DNA from: an uncultured Clostridia bacterium
GTDB taxonomy: Bacteria > Bacillota > Clostridia > Christensenellales > Aristaeellaceae
Direction: 5' to 3'
DNA length: 55,773 nucleotides
Assembly: GCA_946627565.1 (NCBI GenBank)
Contig: CAMOVR010000007.1
Location: forward strand, 1 to 55,773
Part shown: positions 18,014 to 26,107 of the stretch, piece by piece
How positions within the stretch are numbered: the first letter of the stretch is position 1
Layout: every line of letters begins with the position of its first letter
Program-made: the position numbers and the translations under genes
The notes under the pieces: model-generated
What the model was told of the DNA's origin: nothing
Databases searched by the model: none
Seen by the model: only the letters and a program-made list of their open reading frames with translations

Positions 18014-18616
18014 TCATATCCTGACACCGGCACGCCGCAGGGCTTCTTCCGAAAGATCCGGAAACTTTATGATCTCCTCCGGTTTTTCCGGATGATCATC
18101 CAGCATTTTTTCCATCCAGACCATGTCGTACCATCTTCCGAATTTGTATCCGCTGTCATGGAAAATGCCCACCTGACGGTACCCCATCCTGGCGTGAAAC
18201 CGCTCACTGGCATCTGTCAGGTACGGATCATCCCCTTTGGGCTTTGCTATGCAGGCATTCAGGTTCAGCAGGTGCATTTCCCGGCAGACCTTTTCCAGTT
18301 TCTCATAAAGCAGCCGTCCGATGCCCATGCCATGCATGTCCTGTCTTACGTATACGGTCACTTCCGCGCTCCAGTCATACGCCCTGCGGTCCTTGAACAC
18401 GCCGCAGCAGGCGTAGCCGGCTATGGTTCCGCTGCAGTCTGCCACAAGGAACGGATATACATCCCCTGTCCTGAGCATACGGCCGCAGAACGCCTCCTCT
18501 GAGGGCACATCGTAATCAAAGGTGATGGCGGTTTTCTCCACATAGGGTGCATAAATCAGCCGGCATGCTCCGGCATCCTCCCGCCGGGCAGGCCTGATGG
18601 CAATGTCCATGTACAT
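18014..18616 (-). CDS. GNAT N-acetyltransferase, phosphinothricin acetyltransferase-like
   Basis: 200 aa single-domain cytoplasmic acetyltransferase. The N-terminus IAIRPARREDAGACRLIY, the mid segment TFDYDVPSEEAF, the acetyl-CoA loop RQDMHGMGIGRLL and the end HARMGYRQVGIFHDSGYKFGRWYDMVWMEK-type region match the PAT/YncA subfamily, which acetylates phosphinothricin, methionine sulfone or similar amino compounds. GGAGGG precedes two near ATGs (18616 and 18610), either of which could start. It lies 37 bases upstream of the sensor lipoprotein and could be co-transcribed, but no functional link is evident. Confidence 0.85.
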   Translation of the reverse strand: MYMDIAIRPARREDAGACRLIYAPYVEKTAITFDYDVPSEEAFCGRMLRTGDVYPFLVADCSGTIAGYACCGVFKDRRAYDWSAEVTVYVRQDMHGMGIGRLLYEKLEKVCREMHLLNLNACIAKPKGDDPYLTDASERFHARMGYRQVGIFHDSGYKFGRWYDMVWMEKMLDDHPEKPEEIIKFPDLSEEALRRAGVRI

Positions 18617-18872
18617 GACTCCCTCCAGATGCGGGCCTGCAGATTCCCGGCAGGGAACCGCTGTTTTTTTCCGGGACTCTGTCTGTATTCTTCTGCTGAA
18701 GGCATGATTACCTGTATGTATCTGTCTTTCCCTGATCCGGAAAACATGGTATCATGTTCGGGACAGATTCGCAATCCGTGCAGGGGTTCCGTGCGCAGAC
18801 AGGCTGCGCCTGACCGCTGCCAGACCCGTATAAAGACCAATACAAAAACCAATATAAAAGAGGCTGATACAT

Positions 18873-19310
18873 GTGATTTTCCCGGCAACCGAAGCGATTT
18901 CCGAATACCTCCAGACAAAGGGCATCCGCTGCAAGATTGATGAGCTGGAGGATGCAAGCATCATCCGCATCCCCTTTTCCGGCAAGAATGTAACCAACAT
19001 CATCCTGTACCTTCAGAGCCGGGATGATTCCATGGCCGTGTCCATCCGGACCATGCCGCTGGCCAGGGTACCCGAGGACAGGACTGCCGCCCTTCTGCAG
19101 GTCCTCAATGCCTGCAACCAGAAGTTCCGTTACCTCAAGTTCATTATGAACAATGAACGGGACATTCTGGCCGTATACGATATAGCTGCCCACACAAGCG
19201 TGGAGAACATCGGGCCTGTCTGCGAAGAGATCCTGGCCCGTTCCATGGCGATTCTGGACGAGTGCCATCCGGAAATCATGAAAGCCATCTACGCAGAGTT
19301 TGTACTCTGA
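18873..19310 (+). CDS. YbjN domain-containing protein
   Basis: 145 aa, cytoplasmic, no signal or membrane segment. The alternating strand/helix pattern, with a hydrophobic strand NIILYLQSRDDSMAVSIRT and helix LLQVLNACNQKFRYLKF, matches YbjN-fold proteins, which are related to type III secretion chaperones and whose role in Firmicutes is unknown. The start is GTG at 18873: the ATG two bases earlier is immediately followed by a stop in its own frame, and AGAGG stands nine bases upstream of the GTG. Monocistronic with a classical terminator downstream. Confidence 0.65.
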   Translation: MIFPATEAISEYLQTKGIRCKIDELEDASIIRIPFSGKNVTNIILYLQSRDDSMAVSIRTMPLARVPEDRTAALLQVLNACNQKFRYLKFIMNNERDILAVYDIAAHTSVENIGPVCEEILARSMAILDECHPEIMKAIYAEFVL

Positions 19311-19331
19311 CAGACGCGGACTTTACACAGT

Positions 19332-19363
19332 GGATCTTTCCTTTTATGGGAAGGTCCTTTTTT
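19332..19363 (+). terminator. Intrinsic terminator
   Basis: Stem GGATCTTTCC / GGGAAGGTCC (10 pairs, two G-U) with a six-base loop, followed by six T residues; ends the YbjN transcript. Confidence 0.9.
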
Positions 19364-19412
19364 GTGCACCGTTCCCTGTATCCCGCGCTCCATCCTCCAC
19401 AAACAGTTTGTC

Positions 19413-19442
19413 TTGACGAACTCAGATACCCCTTCCTATAAT
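19413..19442 (+). promoter_or_regulatory. Sigma-A promoter of the CDF exporter gene
   Basis: TTGACG (19413-19418), an 18-base spacer and TATAAT (19437-19442), followed by a ~65-base leader to the ATG at 19515. Confidence 0.8.
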
Positions 19443-19514
19443 TTATTTTTACACAGATATGCACCTATACACAGATTTCACACCATACTTTACATACAGA
19501 TTCGGAGTGATTGA

Positions 19515-20642
19515 ATGCAGGATGATATGCGCCGGAAGGCCGGCGAGAGAGCTTCCCTTATCGGGATTTTGTGCAATCTGGGTCTGTTTCTTCTGAAACT
19601 GTTCGTTTCCCTTTTCAGCGGATCCATGTCCGTCATGGCGGATGCCTTCAACAATCTCTCGGATTCCCTGTCCTCTGCCGTCAGCCTTATGGCTGTGCGC
19701 ATCTCCTCAAGGCCTGCCGACCGGGACCATCCCTACGGGCACGGGCGCATGGAATATATTGCCTCCTTCACCATTTCCCTCGTGATCCTTCTGGTGGGCG
19801 CCGATCTTCTGAAAACCTCCATCCAGCGAATCCTGGAGCCCGAAGCGATCCGGCTTCAGCCCTGGACCTTCTTTTTCCTCGGCTTTACGGTTCTGGTGAA
19901 ATTCCTGCTGTTTGTCTATAACCGCCGGGTGGGACGCAAAGCCGAACTGAAGGTGCTTGAGCTTTCCGGCAGGGACGCCCTGTTTGACTGTCTCTCCACG
20001 CTGCTGACCATGGCATCCCTTCTGGTGTACAGGTTCTTCTCCCTGGATCTGGATGCCTGGGCCGGCATCCTGCTCTCCCTGGTGATCGTCTCCTCCGGCG
20101 TACGCCTGGTTCTCCAGGCCATTTCCCCGCTGCTGGGCACCCGGACGGACACGGAACTTCTGCATGCCCTTACGGATCTTGCCTCCTCCGTTCCCCAGGT
20201 CATGGGCGTCCATGATGTCCAGCTGCACGATTACGGCTACCACATCACCGTGGGGTCCATGCACGTGGAGCTGGCCGACACCCTTACCTTTGCCCAGGCC
20301 CACCGGATCGCGGATGAAATCGAGCAGAAGGCCCTGGAGAAGCTGAACGTGAAGATCGTAGTGCATGAAGATCCCATCTCTTCCAGCAGTCTCCGGGCAC
20401 GGCTTCTCAAGGAAACAGAAGAAAAGCTGGCCTCCCTGGACCCGGGTCTGTCCATTCACGATTTTCAGCTGGACACCGCCGGGGAAGAGTCTGCCCTCTC
20501 CTTTGATATCCTGTTCCCCTACCGATACAGCCAGGCAGATACGGAACAGGTCTGTCAGAAGATCAAAGCATCCCTTGCGGATGCCTATCCTTCCCTGCTT
20601 GTCTCCGTCCGCCCGGACCGGGGTGAGGACGAGGATACGTAA
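19515..20642 (+). CDS. Cation diffusion facilitator (CDF) metal exporter
   Basis: 375 aa. Six membrane helices in the first ~200 residues and a C-terminal cytoplasmic metal-sensing domain (about 205-290), plus an extra ~75-residue tail. The transport site reads as N46-xxx-D50 in helix 2 (within MADAFNNLSDSL) and D154-xxx-D158 in helix 5 (GRDALFDCL). Zinc CDFs carry His/Asp at the first position, whereas Asn with DxxxD resembles manganese exporters (MntE/MneP type), so Mn2+ export is a reasonable inference. The HPYGHGRMEY loop (H72, H76) is typical. GGAGTG precedes the ATG by six bases. Monocistronic under a strong promoter. Confidence 0.9.
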   Translation: MQDDMRRKAGERASLIGILCNLGLFLLKLFVSLFSGSMSVMADAFNNLSDSLSSAVSLMAVRISSRPADRDHPYGHGRMEYIASFTISLVILLVGADLLKTSIQRILEPEAIRLQPWTFFFLGFTVLVKFLLFVYNRRVGRKAELKVLELSGRDALFDCLSTLLTMASLLVYRFFSLDLDAWAGILLSLVIVSSGVRLVLQAISPLLGTRTDTELLHALTDLASSVPQVMGVHDVQLHDYGYHITVGSMHVELADTLTFAQAHRIADEIEQKALEKLNVKIVVHEDPISSSSLRARLLKETEEKLASLDPGLSIHDFQLDTAGEESALSFDILFPYRYSQADTEQVCQKIKASLADAYPSLLVSVRPDRGEDEDT

Positions 20643-20700
20643 GGCAGCTCCTGAAGGAAAGGGCAAAGTGTATTCACACTGTTTAAATCCTGTTCTCCGC

Positions 20701-20729
20701 TTGCGTCCGCATGCCCTATGTGCTATGGT
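20701..20729 (+). promoter_or_regulatory. Promoter of the aminotransferase-esterase operon
   Basis: TTGCGT (20701-20706), a 17-base spacer and TATGGT (20724-20729) preceded by TGC (extended -10). The start would be near 20736, just before the GAGGAG site of the aminotransferase. Confidence 0.6.
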
Positions 20730-20765
20730 TTTCCCCATCCGCAAGTAAGAGAGGAGTCCTTTCCC

Positions 20766-21932
20766 ATGGAGTTTTCCCGGCGACTGAACCGGTTTGGAGA
20801 AGAAATCTTTGCTGCCCTGAATGTAAAGAAACTGGCCCTGGAGGCGGAAGGGCGGCACATATGGAACATGAGCATCGGCACCCCGGATTTTGAGCCGCCC
20901 ATGCACATCCGCAGGGCGCTTTTTGACAGTGCCCAGGATCCGGCTTCCTGGAAGTATTCCCTCAGGGACCTCCCGGAGCTGACGCAGGCCGTGGCCTCCT
21001 ATTATCTGCGCCGCTACGGTGTCACCATTTCACCGGACGCCATCATGAGCTGCTACGGCACGCAGGAAGGCTGCGGACATCTGGCCATGGCCCTGTGTGA
21101 CGAAGGGGATACGGTGCTTCTGCCTGACCCGTGCTATCCGGTCTTCAAAGCCGGCGTTCTGCTCTCCGGTGCTGAGCCCGCCTGGTATCCCCTGCGGGCG
21201 GAGCATGATTTTCTCCCCTGTCTCAGCGACATTCCCGAGGAGACAGCCAGGAAAGCCCGGTTTATGATTGTCTCCCTGCCTGCCAATCCCGTGGGCTCCG
21301 TGGCAGGTCCCGATACCTACCGGGAACTGGTGGAATTTGCCAAAGCCTACGATGTGCTCATCGTCCATGACAACGCCTACAGCGACATCATCTATACGGA
21401 AGAGCCGGGAGGCAGCTTCCTGGCCACCCCCGGCGCCATGGATGTGGGTGTGGAGTTCTTCTCCCTCTCCAAGTCCTTTAATGTCACCGGAGCCCGCATT
21501 TCCTTCCTGCTGGGCCGGAAGGATGTGGTGGATGCCGTGCGCCTTCTGCGCAGCCAGATTGATTTCGGCATGTTTCTCCCCATCCAGCATGCTGCCATTG
21601 CAGCCCTGACCGGTCCTCTGGAATCGGTGGAGAAGCAGCGCGGACTGTATCGGGAGCGCCGGGATGCCCTGTGCGGCGGCGCCCGTGAAATCGGCTGGAA
21701 CATTCCCGACGCCAAAGGCTCCATGTTTGTGTGGGCCCCCATTCCGGCCCACTATACCCGTTCCATGGATTTCTGCATGGACCTTCTGGAGCGGGCAGGG
21801 GTACTGTGCACGCCCGGCTCCAGCTTTGGCCCCCACGGTGAAGGCTATGTGCGCTTTGCTCTGGTGCTTCCTCCGGAACAGATCCGTCAGGCCCTGTCTG
21901 CGGTGGAGAAAAGCGGTATACTGAAACCCTGA
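20766..21932 (+). CDS. PLP-dependent class I/II aminotransferase
   Basis: 388 aa from the ATG at 20766, nine bases after GAGGAG; the frame extends 48 bases upstream but across the promoter. Fold type I features are intact: SIGTPDFEPP at the entrance, the ring-stacking Tyr in PDPCYPVF, Asp202/Tyr205 in VHDNAYSDI, and the cofactor lysine Lys236 in SLSKSFNVTGARI. The text NPVGSVAGPDTYRELV is typical of the aspartate/alanine/LL-diaminopimelate aminotransferase branch. Which amino acid it uses cannot be decided; no lysine or methionine pathway gene is adjacent. It is followed 18 bases later by a CE2-type esterase, an unusual pairing. Confidence 0.88.
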   Translation: MEFSRRLNRFGEEIFAALNVKKLALEAEGRHIWNMSIGTPDFEPPMHIRRALFDSAQDPASWKYSLRDLPELTQAVASYYLRRYGVTISPDAIMSCYGTQEGCGHLAMALCDEGDTVLLPDPCYPVFKAGVLLSGAEPAWYPLRAEHDFLPCLSDIPEETARKARFMIVSLPANPVGSVAGPDTYRELVEFAKAYDVLIVHDNAYSDIIYTEEPGGSFLATPGAMDVGVEFFSLSKSFNVTGARISFLLGRKDVVDAVRLLRSQIDFGMFLPIQHAAIAALTGPLESVEKQRGLYRERRDALCGGAREIGWNIPDAKGSMFVWAPIPAHYTRSMDFCMDLLERAGVLCTPGSSFGPHGEGYVRFALVLPPEQIRQALSAVEKSGILKP

Positions 21933-21950
21933 CTGAAAGGGATGGAACAT

Positions 21951-22982
21951 ATGCATTTCCCTGAATCCTTAAGAAGTATCGGCCGCAACCGTTTTCTGGA
22001 CGGCATTCTCTATCTGGGCTGGTCCGGCTCCTGCGTGGAGTTTGAGACTTCCTCTGACTCTCTCTCCCTTACCCTGCACACCAGCGGTCCCATGAACGGC
22101 TGGCCCGCCCGGGTGGGCATTTTTGTGGATGATTTTACCAACCCCGTGGTCCGGGAGATGGTCACCCGGCCCGTTCAGCACCTGTCCCTGCCTCTCAAAA
22201 AGGGCGGCGGAAAGGTCCGCATCATGAAGCTGAGCGAACAGGCCTTCGGGGTGCTTGGCATCTCTGACCTTCATGTCTCCGGTGACATCCGTCCCACCCC
22301 TGCGCGGGACAGACGGATTGAGTTCATCGGGGATTCCATCACCTGCGGATACGGCGTGGAAGCCGGCCCTTCGGATGTTTTCGCCACCAGTACGGAAAAC
22401 CCGGCTTCCGCCTACGCGCTCCTGGCTTCGGAAGCCCTGCACGCGGACGCTTCCCTGACGGCCTGGAGCGGCATCGGGCTGACCAGCGCCTGGGTCCCGG
22501 AAACGGCTGAAAAGCCCAGCGATGACCTGCTCATGTCCCGTCTGTACCCCCGCAGCGACCTGCGGCTGGATGACTGGCTGGGTCTGGAGCCCGTGCCGCA
22601 TGATTTTGCCCGGGATCCTGTGGACCTGGTGGTCATCAACCTGGGAACCAATGACGCCAGCTGGACCCGGAAGATCCCGGAGAGGGAGGAAGCCTTTGCC
22701 CAGGCATACCGCCGGTTCCTTTGCCAGGTATCTGATGCCCGGCCCGGCACACCCATCCTGTGTACCTGCGGTCTCATGGAACAGAGCCTGTGCGGGATCA
22801 TCCGGCAGGAGCAGGAACGCTTCGCCTCCGCACACCCGGGACTGAAAACCGGTTTCCTCTGTTTCCCCCTGCAGCAGCCTTCCGATTCCTACGGTGCTGA
22901 CGGCCATCCCTCCGCTGCAACCCATGAAAAGGCTGCCAAAATCCTTGAAGAGAGCATCCGGAACCTGATGGACTGGACATAA
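21951..22982 (+). CDS. Carbohydrate esterase family 2-like SGNH acetylesterase
   Basis: 343 aa. Residues about 1-110 form a beta-rich jelly-roll, followed by an SGNH hydrolase domain with Ser129 in FIGDSITCGYG, the oxyanion motif VVINLGTNDAS and the catalytic His in GADGHPSAATH. This two-domain layout is that of CE2 acetylesterases, which remove acetyl groups from xylan, mannan or oligosaccharides. There is no signal peptide, so it should act on imported acetylated oligosaccharides inside the cell. ATG at 21951 is preferred because AAAGGG is too close to the ATG at 21942. Co-transcribed with the aminotransferase and ended by a strong terminator. Confidence 0.85.
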   Translation: MHFPESLRSIGRNRFLDGILYLGWSGSCVEFETSSDSLSLTLHTSGPMNGWPARVGIFVDDFTNPVVREMVTRPVQHLSLPLKKGGGKVRIMKLSEQAFGVLGISDLHVSGDIRPTPARDRRIEFIGDSITCGYGVEAGPSDVFATSTENPASAYALLASEALHADASLTAWSGIGLTSAWVPETAEKPSDDLLMSRLYPRSDLRLDDWLGLEPVPHDFARDPVDLVVINLGTNDASWTRKIPEREEAFAQAYRRFLCQVSDARPGTPILCTCGLMEQSLCGIIRQEQERFASAHPGLKTGFLCFPLQQPSDSYGADGHPSAATHEKAAKILEESIRNLMDWT

Positions 22983-23019
22983 ATCCGGATTCCCGGAATT
23001 CCTTTTCCCTGTATATGCT

Positions 23020-23050
23020 GACAGAGCCGGCATCCGGCTCTGTCTTTTTT
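23020..23050 (+). terminator. Intrinsic terminator
   Basis: Perfect stem ACAGAGCCGG / CCGGCTCTGT with a three-base loop, followed by CTTTTTT; ends the aminotransferase-esterase transcript. Confidence 0.93.
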
Positions 23051-23161
23051 GTTTTGCCTTTCAGATGCATCCGGATCCTTTTCAGGTGTTTTCCTGTGAT
23101 TTCATCACATGCAAGGCGGAATATGCCCCTTTTTTCCGCACCCGGGCACCAAATCACCGGT

Positions 23162-23189
23162 TTGAAATTCCTTCGGAAAATGATATAAT
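23162..23189 (+). promoter_or_regulatory. Promoter of the secreted 5'-nucleotidase gene
   Basis: TTGAAA (23162-23167), 16-base spacer, TATAAT (23184-23189) with TGA before the -10 (extended). Start near 23196; AGGAGG lies seven bases before the ATG at 23243. Confidence 0.85.
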
Positions 23190-23242
23190 CCGGTTGGTTT
23201 CTCTAATCGTTCCAGGTCAATATCAAAACAGGAGGTTGCAAC

Positions 23243-24907
23243 ATGAGGAAACTTTTAAGTATGGTTCTTGTACTGGCCCTGCTTGCTGTCAGCATGACTG
23301 CTCTGGCGGACAAGACAAAGGAAGAGTACGCTGCGGATGCTGTCGTTTATGCTTCCGATCTTCGCACAGACTACAGCAACACCACCGTCATTCTGTCAAC
23401 CAATGACGTACACGGTGCCATTGAAGGCTATGCCTGCATACCGGTTCTGCGCAAATGGTTCCAGGACCGTGGAGCAGATGTCCTGGTCGTTGACTGCGGC
23501 GACTTCGTCCGCGGCACCCCCTATGTGAATATCTCCAAGGGAGCAACCGCCATCGAAATGATGAACGCCGCCGGCTATGACTACGTCACCCTGGGCAACC
23601 ATGAGTTTGACTTCGGCTATGTACAGATTATGGAAAACCTGAAAAATGCCGAATTTAAAGCCATCAGTTCCAATATTATCCTGGATGAAACCGGTGAATC
23701 CATTCTCCCCGGAACGGCCGTCTACACTTCCCCCAGCGGCATGACCATCGGCTTCTTCGGTCTGGGAACCCCTGAGACCGCCACCAAGGTCAATCCCGGC
23801 CTGATCAGGGAAATCAGCTTCACCACCTTCGACGCGCTTTATGCCAATGCCCAGCAGGATGTGGACACCCTCAGGGCACAGAATGTGGACCTTGTCATCG
23901 GTCTGGTCCATCTGGGTGTGGATGTGGAATCTGCCTTAAACGGCTACCGTTCCAGTGACGTGTTCGCCAAAGTGAACGGCATTGACTTCATTCTGGACGG
24001 TCATTCCCACACGGTCATGACCTCCGGTGAAAACGGCGAGCCCATTATGTCCACCGGCACCGCGTTTGCCAACATCGGTGTTCTGGTCATCAGCAACGAA
24101 ACCAAAGCCATTGAGAATAACTTCCTGGTTTCCACCAAGTACCTTGACAAGGATCCTGAAGTCCTGGACAAGGCAAGGAGCATCATTGACGAAGTGGATG
24201 CGCAGTACGGCAATGTGTTTGCAACTTCTGAAGTCCGCCTCAACGGTGAAAAGGCACCCGGCAACCGTACAGAGGAAACCAATCTGGGCGATCTGGTCAC
24301 AGACGCCATGGTATGGTCCGTTGTCAAGGAAGGCGGCATTGAACAGGTTGAACCCAACGCTGTGGTGGGCATCACCAACGGCGGCGGCATCCGTGCCACC
24401 ATTGAACCCGGCGAAATATCCATGAACACAATCAATACTGTTCTCCCCTTTGGCAACACCGTGGCTGTGGCCTATGTGACCGGCTATGAACTGCTGGAAG
24501 CCCTTGAAGCCTCCACCTTCTGCACACCGGATCCCATTGGCGGCTATCCCCAGACCTCCGGCATCACCTGGCATCTGGACACCACCGTTCCCTATGAACA
24601 GGGCGACGTGTACACCCTGGAAGGCAAGGAGAGCAGCTATTTCGCTCCTGCCGCCATCCGCCGCGTAACCATCACCGCCATCAACGGCGAACCCTTTGAT
24701 CCCTCTGCCACCTACGCTGTTGTCACCAACAACTTCTGCACAGCAGGCGGCGACACTTACAACGTATTCTATAACGCTTCCTATTCCTTTGACACAGGTA
24801 TCCCCATGGATGAGGCACTTGTGAACTATATCACCGAAGCCCTGGGCGGAACCATCACGGCTGAAGCCTATGGCGAACCCCGCGGAAATGCCACCCAGAC
24901 CCGGTAA
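23243..24907 (+). CDS. Exported 5'-nucleotidase / metallophosphatase (UshA family)
   Basis: 554 aa. A signal peptide (MRKLLSMVLVLALLAVSMTALAD) is followed by a calcineurin-like metallophosphatase domain with all dinuclear metal motifs: Asp55 and His57 in TNDVHG, Asp87 in DCGDF, Asn119-His120 in GNHE, and GHSH near residue 255. The C-terminal 5'-nucleotidase domain follows, with NLGDLVTDAM, NGGGIRA and PFGNTV. Such enzymes hydrolyse extracellular nucleotides (AMP, UDP-sugars, cyclic 2',3'-nucleotides) to recover nucleosides and phosphate. No LPxTG anchor or membrane helix at the C-terminus, so it is predicted to be released or held by other means. Single gene with its own promoter and terminator. 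Confidence 0.92.
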   Translation: MRKLLSMVLVLALLAVSMTALADKTKEEYAADAVVYASDLRTDYSNTTVILSTNDVHGAIEGYACIPVLRKWFQDRGADVLVVDCGDFVRGTPYVNISKGATAIEMMNAAGYDYVTLGNHEFDFGYVQIMENLKNAEFKAISSNIILDETGESILPGTAVYTSPSGMTIGFFGLGTPETATKVNPGLIREISFTTFDALYANAQQDVDTLRAQNVDLVIGLVHLGVDVESALNGYRSSDVFAKVNGIDFILDGHSHTVMTSGENGEPIMSTGTAFANIGVLVISNETKAIENNFLVSTKYLDKDPEVLDKARSIIDEVDAQYGNVFATSEVRLNGEKAPGNRTEETNLGDLVTDAMVWSVVKEGGIEQVEPNAVVGITNGGGIRATIEPGEISMNTINTVLPFGNTVAVAYVTGYELLEALEASTFCTPDPIGGYPQTSGITWHLDTTVPYEQGDVYTLEGKESSYFAPAAIRRVTITAINGEPFDPSATYAVVTNNFCTAGGDTYNVFYNASYSFDTGIPMDEALVNYITEALGGTITAEAYGEPRGNATQTR

Positions 24908-24920
24908 TGTAAAATAACGT

Positions 24921-24959
24921 ACAGGACCAGCAGGTGCCATGCGCCTGCTGGTCTTCTGT
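24921..24959 (+). terminator. Terminator-like hairpin after the nucleotidase gene
   Basis: Stem GACCAGCAGGTG (24925-24936) / CGCCTGCTGGTC (24942-24953), 12 pairs with one G-U, extended by ACAG/CTGT across a TT bulge. The following T run is weak, so some read-through into the FAH gene is possible. Confidence 0.75.
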
Positions 24960-25009
24960 GTAAAAGGAAGGATCTGCGCGTTTATTGTGCTGGATTGGAG
25001 GAATACCCT

Positions 25010-25891
25010 TTGCACCTTTATACCATACAAACGCCTTCCGGGCCGAAACCGGCGCTGGAAAAGCAGGGCGCTCTGTACCTGCTGGAGGATGCGGGCATCC
25101 GTGTACCGGATCTGCTCTCCCTGATCCATTCGGATCATGCCGTGGAAATGCTTCAGAAACTGAAGGCCTTCTCTGACCGTTCAGATTCCCCGGCCCCTGC
25201 ATGCAGCCTGGAGAATGCCCGTATTCTCTCGCCCATTCCTTACCCGGACCAGGATATCATCTGTGTGGGCCTGAATTACCGGGAGCATATGGATGAGACC
25301 CGCCACGTGGAAGACTTTACCGGGAAAGAGGCCACGGTCTATTTCTCAAAGCATGTCAGCCGCGCCTCAGGTCCTGATGATGTCATTCCTGCCTATCCCT
25401 TTGTGGACAGCCTGGACTATGAGGTTGAACTGGGCGTGATCCTTGGGAAAAACCTGTTTGGATACAATTCCGCGAAGGATCCGGATCCCGTTTTCGGCTA
25501 CACGGTTTTCAACGATGTTTCCGCCCGGAACCTGCAGTTCCGCCACAAGCAGTGGTTCCTTGGAAAGAGCCTGGACGGGTATACCATCATGGGGCCCTGT
25601 ATCGTCACGGCAGACGAACTGCCGGATCCGGGCCGTCTTCAGATTTCCTGCCAGGTAAACGGCGAAATCCGTCAGAACAGCAACACCTGTTGCATGATCA
25701 CACCGGTGCCGGAACTGCTTGAAGACCTGTCCCGGGGCATGACGCTGCGAGCCGGTACAATCCTGGCCACCGGCACCCCGGGCGGCGTGGCCATTGGCAT
25801 GCAGGAACCTTCTTACCTGAAACCCGGGGACACAGTGACATGTGAAATTCAGGGAATCGGCGTACTGGAAAATGTGGTAGCCGCCGTATGA
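25010..25891 (+). CDS. Fumarylacetoacetate hydrolase (FAH) family protein
   Basis: 293 aa, typical length. The C-terminal FAH fold carries the metal-binding E-x-E in LDYEVELGVILG, the entrance motif ICVGLNYREHMDE, the FNDVSARNLQ segment and the closing GTPGGVAIGM and LKPGDTVTCEIQGIG. Family members hydrolyse C-C bonds of acylpyruvates or act as oxaloacetate decarboxylases or ketodeoxy-sugar-acid enzymes; the substrate here cannot be fixed. The start is TTG at 25010, six bases after GGAGGAA. Single gene with a bidirectional terminator downstream. Confidence 0.88.
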   Translation: MHLYTIQTPSGPKPALEKQGALYLLEDAGIRVPDLLSLIHSDHAVEMLQKLKAFSDRSDSPAPACSLENARILSPIPYPDQDIICVGLNYREHMDETRHVEDFTGKEATVYFSKHVSRASGPDDVIPAYPFVDSLDYEVELGVILGKNLFGYNSAKDPDPVFGYTVFNDVSARNLQFRHKQWFLGKSLDGYTIMGPCIVTADELPDPGRLQISCQVNGEIRQNSNTCCMITPVPELLEDLSRGMTLRAGTILATGTPGGVAIGMQEPSYLKPGDTVTCEIQGIGVLENVVAAV

Positions 25892-25923
25892 TTCCCAAAA
25901 AAGCAGCATCTCAGTTGGAACCA

Positions 25924-25962
25924 CAAAACAAACGGCGTGACAGACTCACGCCGTTTGTTTTG
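25924..25962. terminator. Bidirectional intrinsic terminator
   Basis: Perfect 17-bp stem from CAAAACAAACGGCGTGA (25924-25940) to its complement (25946-25962) with a five-base loop. A-rich and T-rich flanks make it work for both the FAH gene and the convergent queH unit. Confidence 0.93.
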
Positions 25963-25966
25963 CATA

Positions 25967-26095
25967 TTAGGCCGGTGCCGTCCTTCCGTCTGTTTCTCCG
26001 GTCATCAGGGAGGCGATTGCAACATCTTCATGCTCCGTGACAGCCCGTGTGATTTTCTGACACATCCACCCAAGCATTTTTCCGAAGCGTTCCAT
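25967..26095 (-). CDS. Possible 42-aa small protein downstream of queH
   Basis: An open frame of 42 codons from ATG at 26095 to TAA at 25967, starting 12 bases after the queH stop with GAAGAAAG in front. Translation begins MERFGKMLGWMCQKITRAVT and ends DGRTAPA. It fits exactly between queH and the bidirectional terminator, and its codon use looks like that of its neighbours. A helical N-terminal half is likely; no family is recognised. It may be a real small protein or a chance frame. Confidence 0.4.
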   Translation of the reverse strand: MERFGKMLGWMCQKITRAVTEHEDVAIASLMTGETDGRTAPA

Positions 26096-26107
26096 GCTTT
26101 CTTCAGT

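Noticed and set aside
23095..23109. TGTGATTTCATCACA palindrome resembling a CRP-type site
   Set aside because: The centre is too short for a CRP dimer, it lies far upstream of the nucleotidase promoter, and no CRP-like gene is seen; left as an unexplained small repeat.
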